DNA of 63,367 bases from Actinomycetota bacterium (GCA_020161845.1 JAIUNK010000026.1:1-63367); one strand, 5' to 3'; positions 16,495-25,524 are shown, numbered from the stretch's first letter. The notes: a model not told the origin generated them from the letters alone. Numbers and translations are program-made.

Positions 16495-17562
16495 CTAGCG
16501 CAGCAGCACCGGCTCGGCGGCGGGCAGGGTGATGGTGAACTCGGCTCCCCCGCTCGCCGCCCGGTCCACGCCGACCCGCCCGCCGTGCGCCTCGACCAGC
16601 CCCTTCACGAGATAGAGACCCACCCCGGTGCTTCCCCGCGCCTGACCGTGCCAGAACTTCTCGAAGATCAACGGGTACAGTTCCGGGTCGATGCCGACCC
16701 CCTCGTCGCTGACGATCAGGGCGAGCATCGGGGTGCCGTGCCCGTCGGGTTCGGCCGGTGCGGTGGCGATCGTCACCGTGCCCGCGCCGTGGCGCAGCGC
16801 GTTCTCCAGGAGATTCGTCACGACCTGATCGAGTCGGTCGGGATCGGCCCAGACCTCCAGTCGGGGGCCGGAGCGTTCGGCCCAGGCGAACCGGGTCCGG
16901 TCGTGCCCCGCGGCCACGAGGCCGTCGATGTGGCCGCTGACGGTGGCGCGCAGGTCGATCGGTCCGGGCCGCACCCGCAGCCTGCTGGCATCGATGCGGG
17001 ACACGTCGAGCAGTTCGTTGAGCAGCCGAGACAGCCGGTGACTGTCGGTCGCGATCGTCTCGATCATGAGTCGCCGCTGGGCGTCGCTGAACCGGTCGTA
17101 CTGCCGCTGCAGCGTCCCGGAGAAGCCGCGAATGCTGGACAGCGGCGAGCGCAGCTCGTGCGCGACGATCGAGAGCAATTCGGCGGTGCCGGCCTCGCTG
17201 CGCCGGCGCTGTTCGGTGTCGCGAATCGCCACCACCACGCGCTGCAGCGGCGCACCCCGGCCGGCCCGCACGAAGCTCATCGTCACCAGGACATGACCGA
17301 GGCCGGGGAGCAGCAGCATCCGCTCCCGGTGGCCACTGCGGGTGGCCAGGCCGCCCCACGGGTCGATGCAGTCCCACCAGTTGTTCCCGCCTGGTTCGAC
17401 GAACGGCAGCGCTTCGCGCGCGGTGATCCCCACCAGATCGCTCTCGTCCCGGCCGAGCAGGCGCGCCGCCCGCGGGTTGACGTACTCGACGAGGCGGTCC
17501 GCGCCCACCGTGACCACGCCGTCCGGGAGGGTGCGGAGAATGTCGGCGGGGTCGAGGCTCAT
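16495..17562 (-). CDS. PAS-domain sensor histidine kinase (orphan)
   Basis: 355 aa, with no transmembrane segment, so probably cytoplasmic. A PAS domain covers residues 5-110. It is followed by a HisKA dimerisation domain with the phospho-acceptor His135 (AHELRSPLS) and a HATPase_c domain with the N box NLLEN (250-254), DEGVGI (286-291) and GVGLYLVKG (about 313-321). No response regulator is encoded nearby. It overlaps the upstream rRNA methyltransferase gene by 4 bp and precedes pheS by 65 bp, so it is embedded in a translation-gene operon. The PAS signal is unknown. Confidence 0.88.
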   Translation of the reverse strand: MSLDPADILRTLPDGVVTVGADRLVEYVNPRAARLLGRDESDLVGITAREALPFVEPGGNNWWDCIDPWGGLATRSGHRERMLLLPGLGHVLVTMSFVRAGRGAPLQRVVVAIRDTEQRRRSEAGTAELLSIVAHELRSPLSSIRGFSGTLQRQYDRFSDAQRRLMIETIATDSHRLSRLLNELLDVSRIDASRLRVRPGPIDLRATVSGHIDGLVAAGHDRTRFAWAERSGPRLEVWADPDRLDQVVTNLLENALRHGAGTVTIATAPAEPDGHGTPMLALIVSDEGVGIDPELYPLIFEKFWHGQARGSTGVGLYLVKGLVEAHGGRVGVDRAASGGAEFTITLPAAEPVLLR

Positions 17563-18413
17563 CGTCGTGCTCCGGCCGATGGGGCCGGCGAGCGGTCCCG
17601 CGCGGCGGTAGCCGAGGCGTACAGGCAGACCGTCGCGGCCATGGCCAGGTTGAGGGATTCCGCTCGGCCGGGGGTGGGGATGGCGACCACCTCGTCGCAG
17701 GCCTCGCGGGTCGGTGCCGGCAGCCCCCAGGCCTCGTTGCCGAAGACCCAGGCATGCGGCACGCGCAGATCCGCCTCGGGCAGCAGGGTGGCCCCGGTGC
17801 CGTCCGCGGCGTACGTCGTGATCCCCGCCGCTGCGAGCCTGGCCAGCAGCGGGAGTACGTCGAGGCCGAGCACGACCGGGACGTGGAACAGGGAGCCCGC
17901 CGTGGATCGGACCACTTTCGGGGAGTAGAGATCCACGGATGCCCCGGTCACGAGAACGGCGTCGGCGCCGGTCGCGTCGGCGCCTCGCAGGACCGTGCCG
18001 GCGTTGCCGGGGTCTCGGACGTGTGCCAGCACGCAGAGAAGCCGCGGGCCGGCGTCGAGGACCTCCGCCAGCGGCACGTCGAGGCGGCGACAGACGGCCA
18101 GGCCGCCCTGCGGGGTCGCCGTGTCCGAGATGGTGGCGAGAACCCGCTCGTCAACCTCCGTCACCGGCAGGCCGGCGGCGCGCGCGTCGGCGAGGATCGG
18201 TGTCCAGCGTTCGTGGCGTGCCGCCGTGGACTCGACGTACAGCTCCGCGACGGCGTCCGGACGGTGTCGCACCGCCTCCCGAACGCCTTGCGGTCCCTCG
18301 GCCAGGAACAGGCCGGACCTCTCACGCGCGGAACGCCGGGACAGCGCCGCCACCCGCCGCACCCGCTCGCTGCGGGGATTGGTCAGGGGCGCGCCGTCCC
18401 GGCGTTCCGGCAT
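17559..18413 (-). CDS. TrmH/SpoU-family RNA 2'-O-methyltransferase
   Basis: SPOUT-class SAM-dependent methyltransferase, 284 aa, likely acting on 23S rRNA or tRNA. An N-terminal substrate-binding domain (about residues 1-115) precedes the knotted SpoU domain. Its three motifs are visible: [19 protein letters not shown] (motif 1), [11 protein letters not shown] (motif 2) and [19 protein letters not shown] (motif 3). The position beside rplT and pheST is common for an rRNA methyltransferase of the TsnR/RlmB type. The target nucleotide cannot be assigned. Confidence 0.9.
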   Translation of the reverse strand: MPERRDGAPLTNPRSERVRRVAALSRRSARERSGLFLAEGPQGVREAVRHRPDAVAELYVESTAARHERWTPILADARAAGLPVTEVDERVLATISDTATPQGGLAVCRRLDVPLAEVLDAGPRLLCVLAHVRDPGNAGTVLRGADATGADAVLVTGASVDLYSPKVVRSTAGSLFHVPVVLGLDVLPLLARLAAAGITTYAADGTGATLLPEADLRVPHAWVFGNEAWGLPAPTREACDEVVAIPTPGRAESLNLAMAATVCLYASATAARDRSPAPSAGARR

Positions 18414-18437
18414 GGCTCGTGGGCGTTCGCCGGCGCC

Positions 18438-18815
18438 TCAGGCGGCGTCGGAGGCCTGGGCGGGAACGTTCTTCCGGGCGATCTCGACGAGAGCGGCGAA
18501 CGCGGCCTCATCGTTGACGGCCAGCTCGGCCAGCATGCGCCGGTCGACCTCGATCTCCGCGGCCTTGAGCCCCTGGATGAACCGGTTGTAGGTCATCCCG
18601 TTGGCGCGGGCGGCGGCGTTGATGCGCTGAATCCACAGCCGACGGAAGTCGCCCTTGCGAGCGCGCCGGTCGCGGTAGGCATATCCCAGGCTGTGCTGGA
18701 CCTGCTCCTTGGCCTTGCGGTACAGACGGGACCGCTGGCCCCGGTAGCCGCTCGCCCGTTCCAGGACGACGCGGCGCTTCTTCTGGGCGTTAACCGCCCG
18801 CTTCACGCGTGCCAC
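18438..18815 (-). CDS. rplT: 50S ribosomal protein L20
   Basis: 125 aa, basic, with the L20 pattern [14 protein letters not shown] at the N-terminus, [16 protein letters not shown] and NGMTYNRFI in the middle. It binds 23S rRNA early in assembly. In infC-rpmI-rplT operons L20 can act as an autogenous repressor in other bacteria. The C-terminus ends in a short Ala-rich tail. Confidence 0.98.
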   Translation of the reverse strand: MARVKRAVNAQKKRRVVLERASGYRGQRSRLYRKAKEQVQHSLGYAYRDRRARKGDFRRLWIQRINAAARANGMTYNRFIQGLKAAEIEVDRRMLAELAVNDEAAFAALVEIARKNVPAQASDAA

Positions 18816-18845
18816 GTGAGTGCTCCTCGCTCTTCTTCGAAGGTC

Positions 18846-19040
18846 TTACTTGCCCAGCAGCTTCTTGATCTTCTTGGCGTCGGGCTTGGCCAGCTCGACG
18901 TCGTTGGCGATGCTGCGGGTGAACTTGCTGGACTTGCGCTCGAGCAAGTGGCGCCCGCCGGCCTGCTCGCGCATGACCTTGCCGGTGCCGGTGAGGCGGA
19001 AGCGCTTCTTGGCGCCGCTGTGGGTCTTGTTCTTCGGCAT
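18846..19040 (-). CDS. rpmI: 50S ribosomal protein L35
   Basis: 64 aa, starting at the ATG at 19038-19040 (MPKNKTHSGAKKRFRLTGTG). The family pattern and size are exact for L35. It lies between infC and rplT, the standard order, with a 30-bp gap to rplT. Confidence 0.98.
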   Translation of the reverse strand: MPKNKTHSGAKKRFRLTGTGKVMREQAGGRHLLERKSSKFTRSIANDVELAKPDAKKIKKLLGK

Positions 19041-19113
19041 GGCGCCGACTCTCCTTCGGATGCGGTGCCACCGGACCACTGTCCGGCGGTGTTCAGGGGA
19101 TGAGCTGAGCGGA

Positions 19114-20172
19114 TCAGGCCTTGGCTCGGGGTCGGGGCGGTCCCGGCACCGGAGCGGAACCCGGCCGCGGCTTCGGCGTGTCCTTCGGCGCAACGGGCCG
19201 TGGCTTGGGCGGTCCCGGCACCGGCGCGGACTTCGCGGGCGCGGGCTTGGCCGAGGCATCGGCGGGCTGCTCCGCAGCGGCCGCTGGCTTCGCCGTCGCG
19301 GCCGGGACCTTGGGTGCACGGGGCGCCCTCGGCGCCGCCGGGGCGGGCGCAGCCTCGACAGCCGACTCGGCGTCAACGGTCGGCTCGACCGGTGCAGCTT
19401 CGACGACCGGCTCGGCCTCGACGGTCGGCTCGACCGGCGCAGCCTCGACGACCGGCTCGACCGGCGCAGCCTCGACGACCGGCTCGACCGGCGCAGCCTC
19501 GACGACCGGCTCGACCGGCGCAGCCTCGACGACCAGCTCGACCGGCGCAGCCTGCAGACCCGGCTGGTCCTGCTCGACCTCGCCCGGACGGACCGGCCGC
19601 GCGGCCGCGGACGACGCCTCGGCCTGATCGCGCCGCTTGCGCTGCTCGGCCTTGGCCTCGGCCTTCTTCTTGGTGGGGCCGAGGACCATGATCATGTTGC
19701 GGCCGTCCTGCTTGGCCTGGCTCTCGACGAAGCCGAGCTCGATGACGTCTTCGGCGAGCCGCTGCAGCAGGCGGAACCCCAGCTCCGGACGCGACTGCTC
19801 GCGACCGCGGAACATGATCGTCACCTTGACCTTGTCACCGGCCGAGAGGAACCGAACGACGTGACCCTTCTTGGTCTCGTAGTCGTGCGGGTCGATCTTG
19901 GGCCGGAGCTTGATCTCCTTGATGACGGTGTTGACCTGGTTCTTGCGGGCCTCGCGCGCCTTGAGCGCGGCCTCGTATTTGAACTTGCCGAAGTCCATCA
20001 ACTTCGCGACCGGCGGCTTGGCCATCGGTGCCACCTCGACGAGGTCGAGGTCCGCCTCGGCGGCGAGGCGGAGGGCGTCCTCCACGCGGACGATGCCGAC
20101 CTGCTCCCCATTGGGCCCGACGAGCCGCACTTCCGGGACGCGGATGCGGTCGTTGATGCGCGGTTCGCTGAT
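19114..20172 (-). CDS. infC: Translation initiation factor IF-3 with long C-terminal tail
   Basis: The start is an ATC codon at 20170-20172 with a strong ribosome site AGAAGGAG six bases upstream (20179-20186). Reading from it gives the family N-terminus [19 protein letters not shown], which a canonical GTG start 14 codons later would cut off. AUU/AUC starts are typical of infC and allow IF-3 to repress its own translation. IF-3 proper ends near residue 185 ([14 protein letters not shown]). A further roughly 165 residues are Ala/Pro/Val/Glu-rich, partly nine-residue APVEPVVEA repeats, and end in basic PGPPKPRP segments. Total about 352 aa against about 180 usual. Confidence 0.96.
   Translation of the reverse strand: MSEPRINDRIRVPEVRLVGPNGEQVGIVRVEDALRLAAEADLDLVEVAPMAKPPVAKLMDFGKFKYEAALKAREARKNQVNTVIKEIKLRPKIDPHDYETKKGHVVRFLSAGDKVKVTIMFRGREQSRPELGFRLLQRLAEDVIELGFVESQAKQDGRNMIMVLGPTKKKAEAKAEQRKRRDQAEASSAAARPVRPGEVEQDQPGLQAAPVELVVEAAPVEPVVEAAPVEPVVEAAPVEPVVEAAPVEPTVEAEPVVEAAPVEPTVDAESAVEAAPAPAAPRAPRAPKVPAATAKPAAAAEQPADASAKPAPAKSAPVPGPPKPRPVAPKDTPKPRPGSAPVPGPPRPRAKA
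19386..19560 (-). repeat. 27-bp tandem repeat coding the IF-3 tail
   Basis: A 27-bp unit encoding APVEPVVEA recurs about six times with two interrupted copies. The period keeps the reading frame, so the tail can change length without harming the IF-3 core. Confidence 0.9.
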
Positions 20173-20233
20173 GGTGCGCTCCTTCTCTCGACGTCAAATG
20201 TCGTGCTGAGGTCTGTCCCTCGGACACGGGAAA

Positions 20234-20266
20234 GGGCTTCCCGCGCCCGTTGTTCGCGAGAAGCCC
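20234..20266 (-). terminator. Terminator-like leader hairpin upstream of infC
   Basis: In the mRNA sense GGGCTTCTCGCG (20255-20266) pairs with CGCGGGAAGCCC (20234-20245), a 12-bp stem with one G-U pair and a 9-nt loop, followed by TTTCCC. It lies 61 bp before the infC start. Because it precedes rather than follows a gene, premature termination (attenuation) is the natural reading. Confidence 0.65.
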
Positions 20267-20324
20267 CACACACCGCGTCGCGGCCGGACACCACGGCGTA
20301 CGCGCGGTGCCGCCCGGCGGCCCG

Positions 20325-20417
20325 TCACAGCCCCCCAACGGGAACCCGACGGCCGTCGTCGTCGGCCGTGACCTTTCGAACCCGGCGACCCAAGGGCCGA
20401 CGCGGGTGGAAGCACAT
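20325..20417 (-). CDS. Possible small upstream ORF in the infC leader
   Basis: An ATG-started frame of 30 codons (begins MCFHPRRPLGRRVRK, ends VPVGGL) lies between the MFS gene and infC. It is Arg-rich and its stop falls about 60 nt before the terminator-like hairpin, which would suit translation-coupled attenuation. The ribosome site is weak (AGAGAA about 8 nt upstream). GC-rich DNA yields many chance frames of this length, so the call is tentative. Confidence 0.25.
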   Translation of the reverse strand: MCFHPRRPLGRRVRKVTADDDGRRVPVGGL

Positions 20418-20479
20418 GGTGCGGCTTCTCTTGATCGACGCCGTCGACGGAGGCCCGAAGGCAGCCGGGAACGGCGAGG

Positions 20480-21733
20480 TCAGGATCTGATCGTACCAGG
20501 TGCCCTCGTCGTGCTCTTCACCAGGCGTGCGACCCGCGCCGATCGCCGCACCGCCGTCAAGCCCATCCCGACGATCGCCATCGCCATGCCCACCAGGGCC
20601 ACCGTGGCGAAACCCGCCGCGAAGCCGCCCCGGTCGATGGCGATTCCGGCCAGCGGCGCCCCGGTCGCCACCCCGAGGTGCAGGAACGACCCATGCCAGC
20701 CCATCGCCTCGCCGCGGTGCTCCTCGGGCACGAGCCGGCCCAACTGCTCCATCAGGGCGGTCGAGGTGGGGGCGCACAGCAATCCGGCGAGGACCACCAG
20801 CAGCGTCAGCGTCACCACGTCGGCCGCCCAGGCGGCCGGCAGCGTCACCGCGCCCAGACCGAAGAGCAGCCACAGGGCCGAGACCTGGCGGCGTTGCGCC
20901 CCGTAGGCCACTCCCCCGATCACCGAGCCCACGCACCACAGCGCCAACACCAGGCCGAGCCGGTCGGTGGCGCCGAACTCGCGGGTCGCGGCCACGACCC
21001 CGAGGTCGGTGCCGGACAGGATCAGCGCCATGGCCGCTGCCGCGCCGAACAAGGCGCCTACCGCCGGGGAGAACCAACCCCACCGGTCGGGCCCTGTTGC
21101 GGACGGTTCGAGGGGGGACCCCTGGATCGTGCCTAGCTCGGGGCCGGACTCCTCGATCGTGCGCAGCGGCGGATCGGCCAGCCACAGCAGCACCCCCGCG
21201 ACGACCCCGGCGAGCCCGACCGAGGCCAGCACGACGCCGGTGTCCCAGGTGGTTGCCGCCCAGACGCCGACCAGCGGTCCGATCATGAACGAGAGCTCCA
21301 CCGCGACCGCGTCGAGCGCCAGGGCGGTCCGCTGGTCGTGGCCGGGGACGGCGATCATGATCGCCTGCCGGATGATCGAAAAAGCCGGGATCGTGAACAA
21401 TCCCAGGACCGCACAGTCGAGCAGCAACCAGGCGTAGTCCAGGTGCGGTGCGAGCAACCAGCACACGGTCAAGACGGCCAGCGACGGCAGCACCACGCGG
21501 CGCAGCCCGAGTCGGTCCAGCAGTCGGCCGCGCCACGGACCCGAGATCGCCAGGCCGGCCGTCATCGCCATGGTCGCGATGCCGGCCTGCGCGTAGGACC
21601 GGCCCATCCCCACCACGTGCAGGGTGACGATGAGTCCGGCGGCGGCGGCGGGGATCCGGACCAGGACGCCCAGCAGCAGGGTCAGCCGCAGCCGGGTGTC
21701 CGCGAGCACGCGACCGTAGGGGGCCAGGGACAT
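20480..21733 (-). CDS. MFS transporter
   Basis: 417 aa, about 12 predicted transmembrane segments in two six-helix halves. The start MSLAPYGRVLADTRLRL gives the common MFS N-terminal pattern, and GPWRGRLLDRLGLRRV near residue 60-75 is the loop 2-3 motif G..aGrl.DR.GrR. A central cytoplasmic loop (about residues 190-220) joins the halves. The substrate is unknown; such proteins are often drug or metabolite exporters. It follows sseB after 144 bp that hold degenerate repeats. Confidence 0.85.
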   Translation of the reverse strand: MSLAPYGRVLADTRLRLTLLLGVLVRIPAAAAGLIVTLHVVGMGRSYAQAGIATMAMTAGLAISGPWRGRLLDRLGLRRVVLPSLAVLTVCWLLAPHLDYAWLLLDCAVLGLFTIPAFSIIRQAIMIAVPGHDQRTALALDAVAVELSFMIGPLVGVWAATTWDTGVVLASVGLAGVVAGVLLWLADPPLRTIEESGPELGTIQGSPLEPSATGPDRWGWFSPAVGALFGAAAAMALILSGTDLGVVAATREFGATDRLGLVLALWCVGSVIGGVAYGAQRRQVSALWLLFGLGAVTLPAAWAADVVTLTLLVVLAGLLCAPTSTALMEQLGRLVPEEHRGEAMGWHGSFLHLGVATGAPLAGIAIDRGGFAAGFATVALVGMAMAIVGMGLTAVRRSARVARLVKSTTRAPGTIRS

Positions 21734-21802
21734 GCCGCCAGCATCGCAGGCACGCCCAGCGCGGCCCAATCGCTTTTCCGCGGCCATGCCGGGGGCGGCC
21801 GG

Positions 21803-21895
21803 CGCGGTCTAGGCGCCGGGGTGCGCCCGGCCCGGGTGCGCCCGGCGCGGTCAAGGCGCCGGGGGCGGCCGGCCCGGTCAGGGCGCCGGGTCGGG
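21803..21895 (-). repeat. Degenerate repeats spanning the sseB 3' end
   Basis: Variants of a GGCGCC-nTGACC-like unit (minus strand: GGCGCCTAGACC, GGCGCCTTGACC, GGCGCCCTGACC) recur about every 20-40 bp around the sseB stop at 21878. The unit copies the last codons and stop context of sseB. Confidence 0.6.
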
Positions 21896-22681
21896 CGGGA
21901 CGGTGTCCGCGGGCTCGGTCGCCTGGTGCAGGACCACGGCCAGATCGTCGATGCGACGCCGTACGTCGGGGGCGGCCGCGAGCCGCTCCCCGAGCCGGGC
22001 GACGATGCCCTCGACCACGGCGGGCGGCAGTCCCGGCCGCAGGGACAGCACGAGCCGCAGGGTGCCGGGAGCATGCAGCGCCCCGTCCTCGGCACGGACG
22101 CCGACCAGTCCGTCGATGCCCTGGGCGGCCTCGGCGACGGCGAGCCGTACGACGGGGTCGGCGTGCGCCGGCAGCCACACCTCGCCCATCGCCAGGGCCC
22201 ACAGTTGCGAGCTGCGCAGCACCACGGCGTGCTCCTCGGCGACGTCGAGCAGCATCGCGACGCAGCCCTCCTCCAGGGCTGATCGGGCCGCCTCGGTCGT
22301 CGCCGTCGGCACCGGCCGACCGGCCGGGTCCCAGGCGGCCAGGGCCGCCACCCCGGTGAAGACCGGCAGGGCCTGCGTGCCGTCGGGGCCCTGCAGCAGC
22401 GCGGTGGCCATGCTGGCGCGGCTCTCGGTCCCGGCCGCATCGGGCTGCGCCAGCAGCGGCACGAGCACCCGGCCGGTCGCCAACGCGGCGACCAGACGCT
22501 CCTCGAGGGCGGCCCGGTCGGGCGCCGCGGCCCCGGCCAGCTGACGCGCCAGGGCGAGCACCGCTGGGTCGGCGCTGCCCGCGTCGTCGGCGTACTGAGC
22601 GGCCTCGATTCGGCGCCCGGCCCACGGCAGCCCGCCGGAGTCGGCGCCGGCGGCCTCCGGCGAGTGCGCGGGCTCCGGCAT
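21878..22681 (-). CDS. SseB-family protein
   Basis: 267 aa. The central part (about residues 60-160: RVLVPLLAQ, TALPVFTG with a preceding DGTQALP, LWALAMGEVWLPAHADP) matches the SseB N-terminal domain of PF07179. The first 45 residues resemble an actinobacterial SseB arrangement. The biochemical role of this family in actinobacteria is not established; the name comes from an enterobacterial sequence and does not indicate rhodanese activity here. It starts 3 bp from the priA stop, so it belongs to the his operon transcript. Confidence 0.8.
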   Translation of the reverse strand: MPEPAHSPEAAGADSGGLPWAGRRIEAAQYADDAGSADPAVLALARQLAGAAAPDRAALEERLVAALATGRVLVPLLAQPDAAGTESRASMATALLQGPDGTQALPVFTGVAALAAWDPAGRPVPTATTEAARSALEEGCVAMLLDVAEEHAVVLRSSQLWALAMGEVWLPAHADPVVRLAVAEAAQGIDGLVGVRAEDGALHAPGTLRLVLSLRPGLPPAVVEGIVARLGERLAAAPDVRRRIDDLAVVLHQATEPADTVPPDPAP

Positions 22682-22683
22682 GG

Positions 22684-23427
22684 TCACGGCCGACCGGCGA
22701 CGTCCAGGGCTTCGGTGAGCGTGAACGCGCCCTTGTAGAGCGCGGATCCGACGATCGCCCCCTCGACTCCGTCGCCCACCAGGGCCCGCAACGCCTTGAT
22801 GTCGGCCAGGGTCGACACGCCGCCGGAGGCCACCACCGGGCGATCGGTGCGGGCGCACACCTCGCGGAGCAGGTCGACGTTCGGGCCGGAGAGCATGCCG
22901 TCGCGGGTGACGTCGGTGACGACGTAGCGGCTGCAGCCCTCGGCGTCCAGGCGCGCCAGCGTCTCCCACAGGTCGCCGCCTTCGCGGGTCCAGCCGCGGG
23001 CTGCCAGGGTCGTGCCGCGGACGTCGAGGCCGATCGCGACGCGGTCGCCGTGCGTCGCGATGGCCTGGGCGGTCCACTGCGGGTTCTCCAGGGCGGCGGT
23101 GCCGATGTTGACCCGCCGGCAGCCGGTGGCCAGGGCCCGGGACAGCGAATCCTCGTCGCGGATGCCACCGGACAGCTCGACCTGCAGATCCAGGCGACCG
23201 ACGATCGTGGCGATCAGGGCGTAGTTGCTGCCCCGGCCGAACGCCGCGTCCAGGTCCACCAGGTGCAGCCACTGGGCGCCCAGATCCTGCCAGCGCTTGG
23301 CGGCCTCGTAGGGATCGCCGAATTCGCCCCCACTGCCGGCCACGCCCTGGACCAGCTGAACCGCCCGGCCGTCGACGATGTCGACGGCGGGGAGCAATTC
23401 CAGGATCGGCGCATCGGCGCTGCTCAT
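22684..23427 (-). CDS. priA: Phosphoribosyl isomerase PriA (HisA, probably also TrpF)
   Basis: (beta/alpha)8-barrel isomerase acting on ProFAR in histidine synthesis; 247 aa. Asp in [18 protein letters not shown] and Asp in [12 protein letters not shown] are the catalytic pair. The actinobacterial PriA loop is present as [15 protein letters not shown], including the Arg and Trp used for dual substrate recognition, so it may also serve as TrpF in tryptophan synthesis. No trpF is seen here, but the window is short. hisF is not adjacent. Confidence 0.93.
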   Translation of the reverse strand: MSSADAPILELLPAVDIVDGRAVQLVQGVAGSGGEFGDPYEAAKRWQDLGAQWLHLVDLDAAFGRGSNYALIATIVGRLDLQVELSGGIRDEDSLSRALATGCRRVNIGTAALENPQWTAQAIATHGDRVAIGLDVRGTTLAARGWTREGGDLWETLARLDAEGCSRYVVTDVTRDGMLSGPNVDLLREVCARTDRPVVASGGVSTLADIKALRALVGDGVEGAIVGSALYKGAFTLTEALDVAGRP

Positions 23428-23464
23428 GCGGGAGCCTTTCAGGAGGACCGGACGGTACGGCGGG

Positions 23465-23528
23465 CTGGACGGGGCTAACCGGGCTGGGCGCGGGCCGCGA
23501 CCAGGGCTACCGGGCTGCGACCAGGGCT
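23465..23528 (-). repeat. Stop-spanning repeat at the hisH 3' end
   Basis: The unit gcgaccagggctac (plus reading) occurs twice in 23507-23528 after a related partial copy, immediately downstream of and overlapping the hisH stop TAG (23527-23529). On the minus strand each copy contains TAGCCCTGGTCGC, so the stop-codon context is duplicated. Confidence 0.7.
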
Positions 23529-24189
23529 ACACCGTAGCGAGCCAGTTCGCGAGCAGCCGCGCCCCGGCGTCCCCCGACTTCTCCGGGTGGAACTGAGTTG
23601 CGGTGAGCGGTCCGTTTTCGACGGCGGCCACGAACGGGGCGCCGTGCTCGGCCCACGTGACCAGCGGCGCGACAGCCTCGAACGGGCCGTGCGGGCGCAG
23701 CGTCCAGTCCAGGGCCGCAAAGCTGTGCACGAAGTAGAACCGCTGGTCCTCGACCCCGGCGAACAGCCGGCTGCCCGCCGGCACCTGCACCGTGCTCCAC
23801 CCCATGTGCGGGACGACCGCGGCGGGCAGTCGTTGCACGACGCCGGGCCACTCGCCCAGACCCGGCCGGGGCGCCGGACTCGGTTCCGTGGAGGACTCGA
23901 ACATCGCCTGCATGCCGACGCAGACCCCGAGCACGGGTCGGCCGCCGGCCAGCCGGCGGTCGATGAGCCGAGGCCCGTCGACGGCAGCGAGCCCGGCCAG
24001 ACAGGCGTGGAAATTGCCCACCCCCGGCACATACAGCGCGTCCGCCGCGAGCACCCGGGCCGGGTCCGCGGTCAGCTCGACGGCGGCGCCGAGCCGCTCC
24101 AGCATCCGTACGACGGAGCGCACGTTGCCGCTGCCGTAGTCCAGGACGACGACGACGGGTCGGCGCCCCGGCGCCGGACCGGCCGTCAT
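23527..24189 (-). CDS. hisH: Imidazole glycerol phosphate synthase, glutaminase subunit
   Basis: Class I glutamine amidotransferase that feeds ammonia to HisF; 220 aa. Motifs: [13 protein letters not shown] at the N-terminus, oxyanion-strand PGVGNF, the nucleophile elbow [11 protein letters not shown] with catalytic Cys, and [10 protein letters not shown] with catalytic His and Glu. The ATG overlaps the preceding gene's stop as ATGA. The partner HisF must be encoded outside this window. Confidence 0.96.
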   Translation of the reverse strand: MTAGPAPGRRPVVVVLDYGSGNVRSVVRMLERLGAAVELTADPARVLAADALYVPGVGNFHACLAGLAAVDGPRLIDRRLAGGRPVLGVCVGMQAMFESSTEPSPAPRPGLGEWPGVVQRLPAAVVPHMGWSTVQVPAGSRLFAGVEDQRFYFVHSFAALDWTLRPHGPFEAVAPLVTWAEHGAPFVAAVENGPLTATQFHPEKSGDAGARLLANWLATV

Positions 24190-24791
24190 GGCAGGTCCTC
24201 CTCGAGGCGGTAGCGCTCCTCTTCCTGCACGAGCTTGTCGAAGGACCTGGCGTGCCGGTCCTTCGGGACGACGCGCCGCACGCCGGGCAGGTCCGCGACG
24301 GCCGACTCCCCGGCGAGCAGCTCGCGCCCGGGCAGGCCCAGTTCGAGCAGGGCCGCGGCCAGCACCGCCGACGCGTCGCTGGAGCCGTCGGCGAAGATGT
24401 CGTGCAGGGCGGTCTCCGCGCGGATCGCGCGCACGACGTCGAGCCCGGCCGCGGCGGCCAGGTCGACCGGGCGCGCGGTCGGCAGACCGGGGATCGAGAC
24501 GGATCCCTCCCGGGGGGTCCAGACGGCCCAGCGTTGCACCGCGCGCCACTGCGGCGGGTGACAGGTGACGACCGCTTGCCGGCCCACCTCGAAGAACCCC
24601 AGGGCGGGCCGCATCCGCATCCCGGCCGGTCGGCCGGCGAGGGTGCGCACGGCATCGTCGTAGGGGAACCGAGCCTTCGGCGGACCGTCCGGCGCCACCA
24701 CGGTCCACCCGTCGAGCTGGCCGACGAGCATCGGGCCCAGACCGCGCCGCGCCCAGGCCAGGGCGACCTCGGGCCGGCACTGCGAGAGCAC
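24186..24791 (-). CDS. Unrecognised protein inside the histidine operon
   Basis: Read from the GTG at 24789-24791 ([17 protein letters not shown]) it has 201 aa; a later ATG ([12 protein letters not shown], 19 codons on) is an alternative. The N-terminal half has SQCRPE, a [26 protein letters not shown] segment (split here only for description) and [15 protein letters not shown]; the C-terminal 50 residues are charged and end [12 protein letters not shown]. No signal peptide, membrane helix or known catalytic motif is visible. Its stop overlaps hisH and it lies 91 bp after hisB, so it is co-translated with the his genes. Similar hypothetical genes are, as I recall, common at this spot in actinobacteria. 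I assign no function. Confidence 0.75.
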   Translation of the reverse strand: MLSQCRPEVALAWARRGLGPMLVGQLDGWTVVAPDGPPKARFPYDDAVRTLAGRPAGMRMRPALGFFEVGRQAVVTCHPPQWRAVQRWAVWTPREGSVSIPGLPTARPVDLAAAAGLDVVRAIRAETALHDIFADGSSDASAVLAAALLELGLPGRELLAGESAVADLPGVRRVVPKDRHARSFDKLVQEEERYRLEEDLP

Positions 24792-24841
24792 GAAGCCCCG
24801 CCCGCTCGCGGTGCGGGCCCGATTTCCCGGGCCGGATCGTC

Positions 24842-24874
24842 CGGCGGCGGCTGCGCGAAGCGCGGCCGCCGCCG
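24842..24874 (-). other. Strong stem-loop between hisB and the next gene
   Basis: On the minus strand CGGCGGCGGC then GCGC pair with GCGC then GCCGCCGCCG around a 3-nt loop, with one mismatch, giving about 14 bp of GC-rich stem starting 8 bp after the hisB stop. There is no U-run. It could stabilise the upstream hisDCB message or reduce read-through into the next gene. Confidence 0.6.
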
Positions 24875-24882
24875 GGGTGCCC

Positions 24883-25524
24883 CTAGAGGCTGCCCTTGGC
24901 ACTGGGCACTCCGCTGACGCGCGGGTCGAGGGCGACGGCGGCGCGCAGCGCCCTGGCCAGGGCCTTGAACTGGGCCTCCACGAGGTGGTGCGGGTCGCGG
25001 CCGGCGAGCACCCGCACGTGCAGCGCGATCGCGGCGTGGTGGGCCAGCGTCTCGAAGACATGCCGGGTCATGGATCCGGCGTAGGTCCCGCCGATCACGA
25101 CGTACTCCTGGCCGGGGGGTTCGCCGGTGTGCACGCAGTACGGGCGGCCGGCCACGTCGACGGCGACAGCCACCAACGCCTCGTCGAGCGGCACGAGGGC
25201 GTCGCCGTACCGGCTGATCCCGCTCTTGTCCCCCAACGCCGCCCGCAACGCCTCCCCAAGGCAGATCGCGACGTCTTCGACGCTGTGGTGGCCGTCGACG
25301 TCGACGTCGCCGGTCGCGCTGATCTCCAGGTCGATGAGGCTGTGCTTGGCCAGGCTGGCCAGCATGTGGTCGTAGAAGCGCACCCCGGTGCTGATCGTGC
25401 TCGCCCCGGAACCGTCCAGGTCGAGCCGCAGCTCCACCCGGGATTCGGAGGTGGCCCGCTCGATGCGTGCGGTGCGCGCCGCCCGTCCTGGTGCCTGGTC
25501 TGCTGCCTGGTCTGCTGTCGTCAT
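24883..25524 (-). CDS. hisB: Imidazoleglycerol-phosphate dehydratase
   Basis: Dehydrates IGP in the sixth step of histidine synthesis; 213 aa, monofunctional (no phosphatase domain). The two metal-binding repeats are visible as [13 protein letters not shown] ... [17 protein letters not shown] and [16 protein letters not shown] ... [17 protein letters not shown]. The ATG overlaps the hisC stop (TGATG). The N-terminal 20 residues are Ala/Thr/Gln-rich and probably disordered. Confidence 0.97.
   Translation of the reverse strand: MTTADQAADQAPGRAARTARIERATSESRVELRLDLDGSGASTISTGVRFYDHMLASLAKHSLIDLEISATGDVDVDGHHSVEDVAICLGEALRAALGDKSGISRYGDALVPLDEALVAVAVDVAGRPYCVHTGEPPGQEYVVIGGTYAGSMTRHVFETLAHHAAIALHVRVLAGRDPHHLVEAQFKALARALRAAVALDPRVSGVPSAKGSL

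Larger units (their letters stand above)
20173..20479 (-). promoter_or_regulatory. infC leader region with hairpin and possible upstream small ORF
   Basis: The 307 bp between the MFS stop and the infC ATC contain a strong terminator-like hairpin (20234-20266), a smaller 7-bp inverted repeat ACGGCCG/CGGCCGT (20349-20369) and a possible 30-codon ORF (20325-20417). No confident promoter hexamers were found. The arrangement resembles a regulated ribosomal-operon leader. Confidence 0.6.

Noticed and set aside
24812-25061. N-terminal extension of the unknown his-operon gene past the GTG at 24789
   Set aside because: The frame continues upstream into hisB coding sequence but the residues there are an Arg/Ser/Pro-rich shadow; the GTG gives a plausible protein end.
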